Assembly (NCBI GenBank): GCA_038521865.1
Contig: JBCBKO010000003.1
Coordinates: 186,001-250,000 of the forward strand
DNA length: 64,000 nt
Source of the DNA: CALBPI01 sp038521865
GTDB taxonomy: Bacteria; Pseudomonadota; Gammaproteobacteria; Steroidobacterales; Woeseiaceae
Direction: 5' to 3'
Part shown: positions 1-8,324 of the stretch, in pieces
How the letters are laid out: the number at the start of each line of letters is the position of its first letter
Numbering within the stretch: the stretch's first letter is position 1
The notes under the pieces: model-generated
Seen by the model: only the letters and a program-made list of their open reading frames with translations
What the model was told of the DNA's origin: nothing
The model's database searches: none
Program-made: the position numbers and the translations under genes

Positions 1-1047
1 CTCAAGAAACAGGACGGGCCACGTAACAGCCGATCCGGCAGCGTCTACGTGGTGAAGCCAAAAATGCATGGTCCGGATGAAGCCGCGTTCACCGGCGCAT
101 TGTTCGACCAGATCGAAGACGCGTTGGGACTGGATCGGAACACAGTCAAGATTGGCATCATGGATGAAGAACGTCGAACAACCGTGAACCTGGCGCGCTG
201 CATCGGCGCGATCCCGGAGCGCGTGGTGTTCATCAATACAGGCTTCCTGGATCGGACCGGCGACGAGATTCACACGAGCATGTTGATCGGACCCATGATC
301 CGCAAAGGACCGATGAAGGCCGAGCCTTGGATCAATGCCTATGAGGACTGGAATGTCGATATCGGCATGGCCACGGGGCTTCGCGGCCGTGCGCAGATCG
401 GCAAGGGCATGTGGGCAATGCCGGACGAAATGAAAGCGATGGTCGACACGAAAACCAACCATCCGCTGGCCGGTGCCAACTGCGCCTGGGTGCCCTCGCC
501 GACCGCAGCTACACTGCACGCGACGCACTACCACGCGATCGATGTGCTGGAGGTGCAATCGACGATCGCCGAGCGCGACATCGCATCGCTGGACGACATT
601 TTGACCATTCCCGTCGCGCCGGACCCAAGCGCATGGAGTGATGAAGACAAGCAAGCTGAACTGGACAACAACATCCAGGGACTGCTCGGCTATGTCGTGC
701 GCTGGATCGATCAGGGTGTCGGCTGCTCGAAGGTACCTGACATCAACAACGTCGGGCTCATGGAAGACCGCGCCACATTGCGTATCTCGAGTCAGCTCCT
801 GACGAATTGGTTGCATCATGGTGTTGTCAGCGCTGAGCAAATTGACGCCACACTGCAGCGCATGGCGAAGGTCGTTGATGACCAAAACGCTTCGGATCCG
901 TTGTATCAATCGATGGCCGGCAACTGGGACACGAGCTTTGCCTACCGGGCTGCCCGAGAGTTGATTTTCAAAGGCACGGAGCAACCGAACGGTTACACTG
1001 AGCCCTTGTTACACTCGTGGCGTCGCAAGGCCAAAGCAGCAGGGTGA
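1..1047 (+). CDS. glcB: Malate synthase G, C-terminal part (gene enters from the left edge)
   Basis: The frame is open from base 1, so the gene begins outside the window; about 348 of the usual ~720 codons are present. Malate synthase G condenses glyoxylate with acetyl-CoA to give malate in the cytoplasmic glyoxylate bypass. The fragment carries family blocks that I recognise: GFLDRTGDEIHT (about bases 241-276), CGLRG-like GLRGRAQIGKGMWAMP (about 376-423), WVPSPTAATLHATHYH (about 487-534), and MEDRATLRIS (about 760-790), which holds the aspartate known as the catalytic base in the E. coli enzyme. The C-terminus QPNGYTEPLLHSWR is also typical. An ATG-less internal GTG near base 49 is not a real start, because SGSVYVVKPKMHGP continues upstream in frame. 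The next gene begins 7 bases downstream, so the two are probably co-transcribed. Confidence 0.97.
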   Translation, partial: LKKQDGPRNSRSGSVYVVKPKMHGPDEAAFTGALFDQIEDALGLDRNTVKIGIMDEERRTTVNLARCIGAIPERVVFINTGFLDRTGDEIHTSMLIGPMIRKGPMKAEPWINAYEDWNVDIGMATGLRGRAQIGKGMWAMPDEMKAMVDTKTNHPLAGANCAWVPSPTAATLHATHYHAIDVLEVQSTIAERDIASLDDILTIPVAPDPSAWSDEDKQAELDNNIQGLLGYVVRWIDQGVGCSKVPDINNVGLMEDRATLRISSQLLTNWLHHGVVSAEQIDATLQRMAKVVDDQNASDPLYQSMAGNWDTSFAYRAARELIFKGTEQPNGYTEPLLHSWRRKAKAAG

Positions 1048-1054
1048 TTTCATT

Positions 1055-1894
1055 ATGAGCGATCCGACGTATACACCGCCGAAAGTCTGGACCTGGGATC
1101 AGTCGAGTGGCGGGAAGTTCGCCAATATCAACCGTCCTATCTCAGGTGCGACGCACGAGAAGGAACTGCCAGTTGGAGCGCATCCATTCCAACTCTACTC
1201 GCTGGCCACCCCGAACGGCGTCAAGGCGACCGTGATGTTCGAAGAGTTGCTCGAACACGGATTCTCCGATGCGGAATATGACGCATGGATCGTGAACATC
1301 CAGGAAGGTGATCAATTCTCGAGTGGGTTTGTAAACATCAACCCGAACTCGAAAATTCCGGCGATGGCAGACCATACGACGAGCCCGATCACGCGCGTGT
1401 TCGAGTCCGGTGCGATTCTCGTTTATCTCGCAGAAAAATTCGGCGCGTTTTTGCCGACAGACCCCGCAGCGCGGGCAGAGACGCTATCGTGGCTGTTCTG
1501 GCAGATGGGCAGCGCGCCGTTTCTTGGCGGTGGTTTTGGGCATTTCTACGCGTACGCGCCGGAGAAGTATGAATACCCGATCAACCGCTATGCGATGGAA
1601 GTAAAGCGCCAGTTGGATGTGCTCAACCGAAACCTTGCGGAGCGCGAGTTCCTCGCGGGTGACGAATACACGATTGCCGACATTGCGACGTTCCCGTGGT
1701 ATGGCGGTATGGTCATGGGCAAGCTGTACGACGCCGCAGAGTTTCTTGATGTGACAACGTACGAGCATGTCCTGCGTTGGGCCAACGCAATCTCGGAGCG
1801 TCCCGCGGTCATCCGTGGACGCCGTGTGAATCGAGTCTGGGGCGAAGAGTCTTCACAGCTCAAAGAGCGGCACAGCGCCGCTGATTTCGACTGA
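1055..1894 (+). CDS. yghU: YghU-type glutathione S-transferase / GSH-dependent disulfide-bond oxidoreductase
   Basis: This 279-residue protein matches the YghU/YfcG-like Nu-class glutathione transferases. The N-terminal extension PPKVWTWDQSSGGKFANINRP, the thioredoxin-like domain with HPFQLYSLATPNGVKATVMFEE (about residues 47-68) and NPNSKIPAM (about 97-105), and the C-terminal helical domain with EFLAGDEYTIADIATFPW (about 195-212) are characteristic. Such enzymes act as glutathione-dependent disulfide reductases or peroxidases in the cytoplasm. Length is close to the family norm (~288). It lies 7 bases after malate synthase G with a weak purine-rich ribosome site (AGGGTGA). The pairing with glcB has no obvious metabolic logic. 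Family identification is strong; the physiological substrate is unknown. Confidence 0.9.
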   Translation: MSDPTYTPPKVWTWDQSSGGKFANINRPISGATHEKELPVGAHPFQLYSLATPNGVKATVMFEELLEHGFSDAEYDAWIVNIQEGDQFSSGFVNINPNSKIPAMADHTTSPITRVFESGAILVYLAEKFGAFLPTDPAARAETLSWLFWQMGSAPFLGGGFGHFYAYAPEKYEYPINRYAMEVKRQLDVLNRNLAEREFLAGDEYTIADIATFPWYGGMVMGKLYDAAEFLDVTTYEHVLRWANAISERPAVIRGRRVNRVWGEESSQLKERHSAADFD

Positions 1895-2019
1895 TAGGCC
1901 ACAATCAATCTACGTGATTGATGCGCTCAATGAGATTGTCGGAAATGTTTCCGTGATGACATAGGTCATCTCCAGCACAACACACGAGGCTTGCGCCTCT
2001 CATTGACTGGAGAATACTC

Positions 2020-2439
2020 ATGACCCTAGCAACGCAACTGACGCGCGCCCTCATCGTCGTCGCCGCACTGTTCGCGGGCACGCTCGCGATTCAACAGGAA
2101 GCATTGGCTGATCACGGCGAACACACCTGGACCAAGCGCTCACAGAAGATCAAAGGCACCTGGAATATCGTACAAACCGATGCTGGTACGTTCCTCGAAT
2201 TGGACGAGGCCTTCAAGACCCGAAAAGCACCGGATTTGAAACTGTTTCTGTCACCGCTTGCCGCTGATGACGTCAATGCCAACAACGCCACTAGTGGCAG
2301 CGTGCTCATTGCGAAACTGAAGAAAGCTAAAGGCGCTCAGCGTTACAAGATTCCGGCTGATATCGACTTGTCACAATTCCAGACGCTGGTGCTGCATTGT
2401 GAGGCCTACACCAAGCTCTGGGGCGTCAGCGCGCTCTAA
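2020..2439 (+). CDS. Secreted DM13-domain protein
   Basis: A 139-residue protein with a signal peptide (residues 1 to about 30, ending near ALADHGEH) followed by a single DM13 domain. Domain marks are GTWNIVQTDAGTFLELDEAF, PDLKLFLSP, and the C-terminal HCEAYTKLWG containing the conserved cysteine of the family. DM13 domains are proposed from sequence analysis to be redox-active or electron-transfer modules in extracellular proteins; function here is not established. A start at ATG 2020 is supported by CTGGAGA seven bases upstream. The gene stands alone, with a 125-base leader and a strong hairpin after its stop. Confidence 0.85.
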   Translation: MTLATQLTRALIVVAALFAGTLAIQQEALADHGEHTWTKRSQKIKGTWNIVQTDAGTFLELDEAFKTRKAPDLKLFLSPLAADDVNANNATSGSVLIAKLKKAKGAQRYKIPADIDLSQFQTLVLHCEAYTKLWGVSAL

Positions 2440-2465
2440 CCAGAATAGACCTGACTCGTAACGAA

Positions 2466-2493
2466 CGCCCGGCAACAGCGATGTTGCCGGGCG
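2466..2493. terminator. Hairpin between convergent DM13 and ABM genes
   Basis: A perfect 12-bp stem (CGCCCGGCAACA / TGTTGCCGGGCG) closes on a GCGA tetraloop. It is followed on the plus strand by CTTTGCT, a weak T-rich tail. Placement 26 bases after the DM13 stop and 16 bases before the end of the opposite-strand ABM gene fits a bidirectional terminator. Confidence 0.75.
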
Positions 2494-2509
2494 CTTTGCT
2501 ATCCGATGG

Positions 2510-2815
2510 TCACGAACCTGCGACGACTTCGTAATGGACAACCTGCGGCTCGAACTCCAGAAGAAAATCCTTGTCCTCAGGGTAGTACTTAGCGACCTCG
2601 ATATCCGACCCGGCGAACGCCTTGATCGAATCGATACTCTCCCACTCGGTCATGGTAATGAAGTGGGTCACCTCGCCCTCGACGCGCTCCAGAATTCGAA
2701 CGCTCATGTTGCCCGGGGTTCCGGAGTAATCCGGTATCGCGGTTGCCTCCAGGAAGGCACGGTACGCGCGCGCTTTTTCCGTCGACACGCGCCCGTGCCA
2801 CATTCGGATGACCAC
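2510..2815 (-). CDS. Antibiotic biosynthesis monooxygenase (ABM) domain protein
   Basis: A protein of about 101 residues of the dimeric alpha-beta-barrel ABM type, recognisable from VIRMWHGRVSTEKARAY at the start, and from VTHFITMTEWESIDSIKAFAG in the second half. Most such small proteins have no defined substrate; some oxidise quinols or degrade haem. The start is set at GTG 2815, which shares one base with the thiolase stop (TAGTG), suggesting translational coupling; ATG 2803 is the alternative. An upstream extension is possible in frame but would run inside the thiolase gene. It is the last gene of the acyl-CoA operon, so a role in handling a lipid-derived or quinone-type compound is possible but inferred only from position. 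Confidence 0.75.
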   Translation of the reverse strand: MVIRMWHGRVSTEKARAYRAFLEATAIPDYSGTPGNMSVRILERVEGEVTHFITMTEWESIDSIKAFAGSDIEVAKYYPEDKDFLLEFEPQVVHYEVVAGS

Positions 2816-3996
2816 TAAACGACTTCGAACAAGCCGGCGGCGCCCATACCACCACCCACACACATCGTGCACACAACGAACTTGGCACCGCGACGCTTAC
2901 CCTCGATCAGGGCATGTCCGACCATCCTCGCGCCTGACATGCCGTAGGGGTGACCGATGGAAATCGCACCACCATTTACGTTCAACAACTCATTCGGAAT
3001 ACCCAAGCGATCACGACAATAGATCACTTGCACGGCGAACGCTTCGTTGAGTTCCCACAAACCGATATCGTCCATCGACAGACCATGACGCTTGAGCAGT
3101 TTCGGCACAGCAAAGACCGGTCCGATCCCCATTTCATCGGGCTCGGTACCGGCGACTGCAATCCCTCGGTAGATACCTAGAGGTTCGATATTGCGTTGCT
3201 CGGCGAGCTTGCTGTCCATGACAACGGATGCGGAAGCACCATCGGACAACTGACTTGCATTGCCGGCTGTGATCACACCGCCATCGAAAACGGTCCGCAG
3301 GCCATTCAAACCTTCAAGCGTGGTTTCCGGTCGGTTGCCCTCGTCTTTCTCGAGCGTCACGTCGTGGAATGAAATCTCTTTGGTTTCCTTGTCCATCACA
3401 CCCATGTTGCTCGGCATCGGCACGATCTCGTCGTCAAAGTGACCCGCCGCCTGACCGGCTGCGGTACGCTGCTGACTCTGCAGACCATACTCGTCTTGCT
3501 GCTCGCGGCTGATTTCGTAGCGCTTGGCAACGACCTCAGCCGTCTCGAGCATCGACATGTACAGATGTGGTGCCTTCTCGAGCGCTACAGGATCCTGTGC
3601 GCGATGCAGATTCATGTGTTCATTTTGAACAAGGCTGATCGTATCTACGCCGCCACCAACGACAATCGGCATGCGATCGTGGATCACCTGCTTTGCTGCC
3701 GTGGCGATTGCCATCATGCCGGACGCACACTGACGATCGATCGACATACCTGCAACGGTCACGGGCAGACCGGCGACGACCGCCGCCTGACGGCCAACGT
3801 TCTGCCCGGTCGAGCCCTGTTGCAGAGCACAACCCATCACCACGTCGTCGACCTCACCAGGATCGATCCCTGCGCGCTCAACCGCGTTTTTGATGGCATG
3901 GCCAGCGAGCGACTGTCCTTGCGTGTTGTTGAAGGCGCCGCGGTAGGCGCGCCCGATAGGCGTGCGTGCGGTTGAAACGATAACTGCATCGCTCAT
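2815..3996 (-). CDS. Thiolase family acetyl-CoA acyltransferase
   Basis: A full-length thiolase of 393 residues, cleaving 3-ketoacyl-CoA with CoA to release acetyl-CoA. The acyl-accepting cysteine is Cys90 in DRQCASGMM; the second catalytic set is His349 in GHPYG and Cys379 in CVGGGMG near the C-terminus. The N-terminus AVIVSTARTPIG is typical. AGGAG lies 6 bases before ATG 3996. It is the fourth gene of a minus-strand operon after ligase, MaoC hydratase and SDR dehydrogenase, which together make most of a beta-oxidation turn. No FadB-type partner or acyl-CoA dehydrogenase is present here. The choice between a degradative fadA-like and a biosynthetic atoB-like enzyme cannot be made from sequence alone; context favours degradation. 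Confidence 0.93.
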   Translation of the reverse strand: MSDAVIVSTARTPIGRAYRGAFNNTQGQSLAGHAIKNAVERAGIDPGEVDDVVMGCALQQGSTGQNVGRQAAVVAGLPVTVAGMSIDRQCASGMMAIATAAKQVIHDRMPIVVGGGVDTISLVQNEHMNLHRAQDPVALEKAPHLYMSMLETAEVVAKRYEISREQQDEYGLQSQQRTAAGQAAGHFDDEIVPMPSNMGVMDKETKEISFHDVTLEKDEGNRPETTLEGLNGLRTVFDGGVITAGNASQLSDGASASVVMDSKLAEQRNIEPLGIYRGIAVAGTEPDEMGIGPVFAVPKLLKRHGLSMDDIGLWELNEAFAVQVIYCRDRLGIPNELLNVNGGAISIGHPYGMSGARMVGHALIEGKRRGAKFVVCTMCVGGGMGAAGLFEVV

Positions 3997-4005
3997 ATTG
4001 ATCTC

Positions 4006-4929
4006 CTAGCGTTCGAGGCTGATGCCGAGTTTCTTGGCAAGTGCGGTCAGGAACTTAACGCTCTGCTCACTACCCTGCTGCAACTCACGCGCCGTCGACA
4101 AATCACTGGCCTCGTCCCACTGCGCGGCGAGGTTCTCTGCGGTGGCGTCTTCACCGGTCAGCAGAATGCCTTCTGACTCGATGATCGCCGCCCGCGCGAA
4201 CCCACCCGCTCCCGCCGCAATGATCTGGCGGCTCCCGGCATCTTTTGAACACATGAAAATAACGGCAGGCGTTACGAGCTCGGGCTTCAACGCCGCGAGA
4301 ACATCCTCGCCCATTAAGTCTTCTGTCATTCGCGTCGCAGCGACCGGCGCCAGCGTGTTGACATGAATGTTGTATTTCATGCCTTCGAGATGCAGCGTGT
4401 TCATGAAGCCCACCAATCCAAGCTTGGCAGCGCCGTAGTTTGATTGGCCGAAGTTACCGTACAGTCCCGACGAGGAGCTCGTCATCATGATGCGACCGTA
4501 CTGCTGCTGACGCATGATTTCCCACACGGCTTTGGTGCACACAACGCTACCGATAAGGTGAACGTCGACCACCATTTCGAAGTCCGCAAGCTCCATCTTC
4601 GCAAAGGTTTTGTCGCGCAAGATGCCCGCGTTGTTCACGAGCACATCGATGCGTCCCCAGCGGTCCATCGCCGCTTTCACCATCGCCTCGACCTCGTCGG
4701 GCTTGGTGACATTCGCACCATCAGCGATCGCCTCGCCGCCCATTGCCTCGATTTCCGCGACGACCGCCTCTGCGGCACTGCTGGAACCGCCTGTTCCATC
4801 GCGCGCGCCACCAAGGTCATTGACGACGACCTTCGCGCCGCGACGTGCAAACTCCAATGCATGGCAGCGACCGAGACCGCCACCAGCGCCCGTGACGATC
4901 ACAACCTGGTCGTCAAAACGAATACTCAT
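4006..4929 (-). CDS. SDR 3-hydroxyacyl-CoA dehydrogenase-like (peroxisomal multifunctional enzyme type 2-like)
   Basis: A 307-residue classical short-chain dehydrogenase with a C-terminal extension. The cofactor loop GAGGGLG is at residues 14-20, NNAG at 99-102, and the catalytic Tyr165-x3-Lys169 in NYGAAK follows a serine cluster near 151-154. NDLGGARDG and VNNAGILRDKTF are marks of the (3R)-hydroxyacyl-CoA dehydrogenase branch related to eukaryotic MFE-2. With the adjacent MaoC hydratase it would hydrate enoyl-CoA to the (3R) alcohol and oxidise it, the two halves that MFE-2 joins in one chain. AAAGGAG lies 7 bases before the ATG. It is separated from MaoC by 13 bases and from the thiolase by 9. 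Confidence 0.9.
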   Translation of the reverse strand: MSIRFDDQVVIVTGAGGGLGRCHALEFARRGAKVVVNDLGGARDGTGGSSSAAEAVVAEIEAMGGEAIADGANVTKPDEVEAMVKAAMDRWGRIDVLVNNAGILRDKTFAKMELADFEMVVDVHLIGSVVCTKAVWEIMRQQQYGRIMMTSSSSGLYGNFGQSNYGAAKLGLVGFMNTLHLEGMKYNIHVNTLAPVAATRMTEDLMGEDVLAALKPELVTPAVIFMCSKDAGSRQIIAAGAGGFARAAIIESEGILLTGEDATAENLAAQWDEASDLSTARELQQGSEQSVKFLTALAKKLGISLER

Positions 4930-4942
4930 TCTTGTTGCTCCT

Positions 4943-5407
4943 TTAGCCCTGCGTTACGAACATCGACAGGGTTTGTGCGATCAGCGCGGGTTTGTCCACG
5001 CCTTCAATTTCAATCGTGCAGGTGGACTTGAACAGGTACTGCCCCGGGTTCTTCTCTACCGCTTCATCGAGTACCTGGTGGCAGCGAATACGACTGCCAA
5101 CACGCACCGGCGTCAGGAATCGCACCTTATCCGATCCATAGTTGATGGCCATGACCGTACCCTTCGGCGCAATGCCGCACTGTTCGCCGAAATAGGGCAG
5201 TAGTGACAGCGACAAGAAGCCGTGTGCAATCGTGCCACCAAACGGTGTCTTGGCCGCAGCCTCTTCATCCAGATGAATGAACTGGTGGTCCAGCGTTGCA
5301 TCTGCAAACGCGTTCACGCGGTCCTGATCGATCGTAATCCAGTCCGACGGCTCCCGCGCCTTACCGATGTACTGATCGATCTCGGCCATATCCACCAATT
5401 GACTCAT
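4943..5407 (-). CDS. MaoC-like (R)-enoyl-CoA hydratase
   Basis: A hot-dog fold hydratase of 154 residues. The hydratase-2 motif is present with Asp40-x4-His45 (DHQFIH) and GGTIAHGFLSLSLLP. Such enzymes hydrate trans-2-enoyl-CoA to (3R)-hydroxyacyl-CoA. The start at ATG 5407 is chosen because AGGAG sits 8 bases upstream; an in-frame ATG at 5431 would overlap the ligase gene and lacks a ribosome site. It lies between the ligase and the SDR gene in a tight operon and probably works directly with the SDR enzyme. Substrate chain length or type (fatty acid, steroid side chain, aromatic) is not visible from sequence. Confidence 0.9.
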   Translation of the reverse strand: MSQLVDMAEIDQYIGKAREPSDWITIDQDRVNAFADATLDHQFIHLDEEAAAKTPFGGTIAHGFLSLSLLPYFGEQCGIAPKGTVMAINYGSDKVRFLTPVRVGSRIRCHQVLDEAVEKNPGQYLFKSTCTIEIEGVDKPALIAQTLSMFVTQG

Positions 5408-5427
5408 CTTTTGCTCCTGGTTTGTTC

Positions 5428-7104
5428 TCAAGCCTGCATGGCTGCCAACGCAGCTTCACGCAACCCTCGTTTGTAGATCTTGGCAGTGGCGCCACGCGGC
5501 AAGGGCTCGTCACGCACGTCGATACTCACCGGGACTTTGTAGTAGGCCAGACGCTCTTTCACAAACGCCTGCAGGTCGGGCTCGCTCAGCGCGTCGTGCG
5601 CGTAGACCACCGCAACGAGTTGCTCCCCCAACTTCTCGCAGGGCAAGCCGAACACAGCGGCCTCTTTGACCTGGTCGTGCGCGTACAACGCCTCCTCGAC
5701 TTCCTGGCAGCTGATGTTCTCACCGCCACGGATCACAATGTCCTTAAGCCGATCGACGATGAACAGATCGCCATCTTCGTCGAGATAACCCACGTCACCC
5801 GACTTTACGAACCCGTCCTGTAGCGTCTCCGCCGTTGCTTCCGGCTGGTTCAGGTAACCCTTCATGTTAGCGATCGAGTGAATCCAGATTTCACCCGCCT
5901 CTCCTGCAGGACACTCGTTCCCGGCTTCATCTACGATCTTGATCGTAACCAACGGGAAACAACCCATGCCCACGCTGTTCGGTTTTTCCTGGTAAGGCTG
6001 TCCGGCGTTGGCGGTGCCAAGCGCACTGGTCTCGGTCATGCCGTAGCCGACTGCAGGCATCACGTTTTCCATCGCGTCGGTGATCACGGGAACGTGCGAC
6101 GCGGGACGCGCTGCACCACCACCACTAACGGCATAGAGCGAACTCAGGCTACGACCGGATTTGGCGGCCGCTTCTGCCAACTCGAACGACATGCTGGGAA
6201 CGCCGTTAAATGCCGTCAGATCTTCACTCTCAATGAGATCCAGCGCCTGTTCGACATTCCAGCGATCCATCATGACGATCTTCTGACCCGCGAGAATCGA
6301 CAGCAAGAATAGTGCGTTACACCCCGTGACGTGGAAAAGCGGCACCGCGAGCAAAATACCCATTTGTTTGCCTTCGGCAGGGCCCTTGCCGCGGACCATA
6401 CGATCTGCGGTCGAGAGCAGCCCCCAGCACATGATCGTGTTGATCGAGGCGATGTGGGTCTGGAGCACGCCTTTAGGGTTGCCGGTCGAGCCCGACGTGT
6501 AGAACAACGTGCCAACATCATGCGGGCCCGGCGGCGTGATTTCGATTGTTTCGTCCGACTGCGCCAGCAATGCATTCCATGACGTACCGATACTGCCGTC
6601 GCCGCGCACAACGATGACGTCGAGCGACAGGCTCTCGATAATCGGAGCGAGCCGCGATGCGCGCTGTTGATCGGCGAGGATAATCTTGGCACCGCTGTCT
6701 TCGCAGGCAAATTGGAGTTCTGCCGTTTGCCACCAGGCATTCATCAACACGGCGACCGCACCGATCCGGGTAATCGCCATGTAAGCGATCATCCATTCGG
6801 GGAAGTTGCGCATAGCGATCGCAACGTGGTCACCCGGTTTCACACCCTTGGCAAGCAGTGCCTTGCCGGCTTTTATCGACAAAGCCTCTGCTTCGGCGAA
6901 TGTCAGCCTTTCGTCGTGGTAGACGATGAAGTCGAGCGCGGCGTACTGGGCAGCTGCATGGGCATAAAGATGGTGCAGCGAGGGTGGCGCATTTGAGAAC
7001 ACCGGATACTCGATACCTTCGACTGTCGTCGTGCCCACCGCAAACTCCGGTGCCTCCACGATCGCCTGCTCGCAGAACGCGAGAATCGGATTCGCTGCTG
7101 CCAT
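5428..7104 (-). CDS. AMP-dependent acyl-CoA synthetase/ligase
   Basis: A 558-residue adenylate-forming enzyme that activates a carboxylic acid with ATP and CoA. The P-loop YTSGSTGNPKG is at about residues 202-212, GYGMTETSA follows in the middle, and the C-terminal hinge region contains SGDVGYLDEDGDLFIVDR. The C-terminal catalytic lysine is likely Lys542 in TAKIYKRGL, a slightly non-standard form of the usual GK motif. Length agrees with medium- or long-chain acyl-CoA ligases. It is the first gene of the minus-strand run ligase-maoC-SDR-thiolase-ABM, so the operon can activate and shorten an acid. The substrate is not predictable from sequence here. Confidence 0.9.
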   Translation of the reverse strand: MAAANPILAFCEQAIVEAPEFAVGTTTVEGIEYPVFSNAPPSLHHLYAHAAAQYAALDFIVYHDERLTFAEAEALSIKAGKALLAKGVKPGDHVAIAMRNFPEWMIAYMAITRIGAVAVLMNAWWQTAELQFACEDSGAKIILADQQRASRLAPIIESLSLDVIVVRGDGSIGTSWNALLAQSDETIEITPPGPHDVGTLFYTSGSTGNPKGVLQTHIASINTIMCWGLLSTADRMVRGKGPAEGKQMGILLAVPLFHVTGCNALFLLSILAGQKIVMMDRWNVEQALDLIESEDLTAFNGVPSMSFELAEAAAKSGRSLSSLYAVSGGGAARPASHVPVITDAMENVMPAVGYGMTETSALGTANAGQPYQEKPNSVGMGCFPLVTIKIVDEAGNECPAGEAGEIWIHSIANMKGYLNQPEATAETLQDGFVKSGDVGYLDEDGDLFIVDRLKDIVIRGGENISCQEVEEALYAHDQVKEAAVFGLPCEKLGEQLVAVVYAHDALSEPDLQAFVKERLAYYKVPVSIDVRDEPLPRGATAKIYKRGLREAALAAMQA

Positions 7105-7224
7105 GACTGCCCCCCATACAAGTCAATGAGCTGTGGAGTGTATCGAAGCCGCCACCGGGCGCAAAACATCAGAAAGTTTCCGTCTTCGTTCGACGTAACC
7201 GAACAGTCCCAAAAGTGTCATCTG

Positions 7225-7234
7225 ACGTTAACGT
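7225..7234. promoter_or_regulatory. Palindrome in the divergent ligase / phosphoesterase intergenic region
   Basis: The 174-base gap between the acyl-CoA ligase (minus) and the phosphoesterase (plus) contains a perfect 10-bp palindrome, ACGTTAACGT, and a looser inverted repeat GTTCG-N7-CGAAC at 7188-7204. Either could be an operator for the lipid operon. No regulator gene adjoins it, so the assignment is tentative. Confidence 0.3.
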
Positions 7235-7278
7235 AACCCGACCAAAATGCAGCCACGTCAAGCAGTTAAGGTGCACTC

Positions 7279-8088
7279 ATGCATTCCGACAGCTCTGTAA
7301 CCCGCCTCAAGGATCGAGCGGGATCTCTCGACGGCAAAAGCGCTTTCATTTCTGACCTTCATCTCGGTACAGCCGGTTGTCGGGCAGAGCGTTTGCTGGA
7401 TTTCCTCGAACATCTAAACGTTGAAAACCTGTACCTGGTTGGTGATGTGATCGACCTCGAACGCATGCAACAGGTCGTTCATTGGCCGGAATCCCACACG
7501 GCTGTCGTGCAGAGAGTGCTCAGCATGGCAGCACAGGGTGTGAAGGTGACCTACATCCCCGGTAACCACGATGCTCGAATTCGAGCTTTCGCGGGTTCAA
7601 CGTTCAAAGGGGTCGACATACGGCTCAACACGATTCACGAGACCGCCGCTGGAAAGCGGTTGTTGGTCACCCATGGTGATCAGTTTGATACACACCTTAA
7701 GATTGGATCGCTAAAGGAAAAGATCGGCAGTGCCGCTTACGGGTGGTTGGTAGGGCTGGATGTGGGCGTCAACCGCGTCAGATCAAGGTTTGGCTACAGC
7801 GATGTCTCCATCGCAACAACGATGAAACTCCGATTCAAGAGCGCGCAAGAATACATTGCACGCTACGAGCGGATCGCTACGGACGATGCGATAAAGCGTG
7901 GGCTGGACGGCATCATCTGCGGCCACATCCATAAGCCCGCCATTATCGAAGACGGTGGTGTCGTGTACTACAACGACGGTGATTGGGTGGAACATTGCTC
8001 AGCATTGATTGAGGATGACTCAGGAGCGCTGTCCAATGTTCATTGGACGGAAAGTCGGCGACCCATGGATGAAATGCGCGTCGCTTGA
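7279..8088 (+). CDS. Calcineurin-like metallophosphoesterase, LpxH-like (UDP-2,3-diacylglucosamine diphosphatase family)
   Basis: A 269-residue cytoplasmic metallophosphoesterase with the complete metal-binding set: DLH at 26-28, GDVID at 55-59, GNHD at 95-98, HGDQFD at 132-137 and GHIH at 215-218. YLVGDVIDLERM and the GDWVEHCSALI tail resemble the LpxH-like subgroup that often sits beside glycolipid glycosyltransferases. LpxH itself makes lipid X for lipid A, but this longer protein may act on another pyrophosphate or phospholipid. The PAP2 phosphatase and GT4 glycosyltransferase downstream support an envelope-lipid role. The start ATG 7279 has weak ribosome-site support (AAGG about 8 bases upstream). 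Confidence 0.8.
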   Translation: MHSDSSVTRLKDRAGSLDGKSAFISDLHLGTAGCRAERLLDFLEHLNVENLYLVGDVIDLERMQQVVHWPESHTAVVQRVLSMAAQGVKVTYIPGNHDARIRAFAGSTFKGVDIRLNTIHETAAGKRLLVTHGDQFDTHLKIGSLKEKIGSAAYGWLVGLDVGVNRVRSRFGYSDVSIATTMKLRFKSAQEYIARYERIATDDAIKRGLDGIICGHIHKPAIIEDGGVVYYNDGDWVEHCSALIEDDSGALSNVHWTESRRPMDEMRVA

Positions 8089-8117
8089 ATGCGACGTGCG
8101 CACAAGGAATCGTGACA

Positions 8118-8324
8118 ATGAATTTGCTACAACGTTATTCGCGGACTTTGACTGCCTCCGATCGAGCTGAAGCGGAAGCTGCTCGCAAAGACACGAACCC
8201 TCCACAAACCTGGCGAGGCCAATTCTTAACGGTCGGGCTTGGCAACGGTGATTGGGAAGAAGAATCTGTCGCTAGTGAAGCGACGCCCAGCGAACCTGCC
8301 ACTGGTCGACGGTATCAGGGCTGA
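8118..8324 (+). CDS. Possible small protein of unknown function
   Basis: A 68-codon frame starting at ATG 8118, with AAGGA 10 bases upstream, lies 29 bases after the phosphoesterase stop on the same strand. The product is hydrophilic and rich in Ala, Glu, Arg and Thr, ends in RRYQG, and has no signal or membrane segment. Its last 53 bases overlap the 3' end of the opposite-strand PAP2 gene. I recognise no family. It might be a real downstream operon member or a chance frame. Confidence 0.3.
   Translation: MNLLQRYSRTLTASDRAEAEAARKDTNPPQTWRGQFLTVGLGNGDWEEESVASEATPSEPATGRRYQG

Noticed and set aside
1904..1922. Hairpin ATCAATC-TACGT-GATTGAT after the YghU-type gene
   Set aside because: Only 7 bp and no T-tail; too weak to call a terminator.
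1940..1953. Short inverted repeat CGGAAATGTTTCCG
   Set aside because: Six-base arms in a long gap are expected by chance; no regulator nearby.
3439..3975. A 178-codon plus-strand frame
   Set aside because: Antisense to the thiolase, which has all catalytic motifs; the composition is atypical for a protein.
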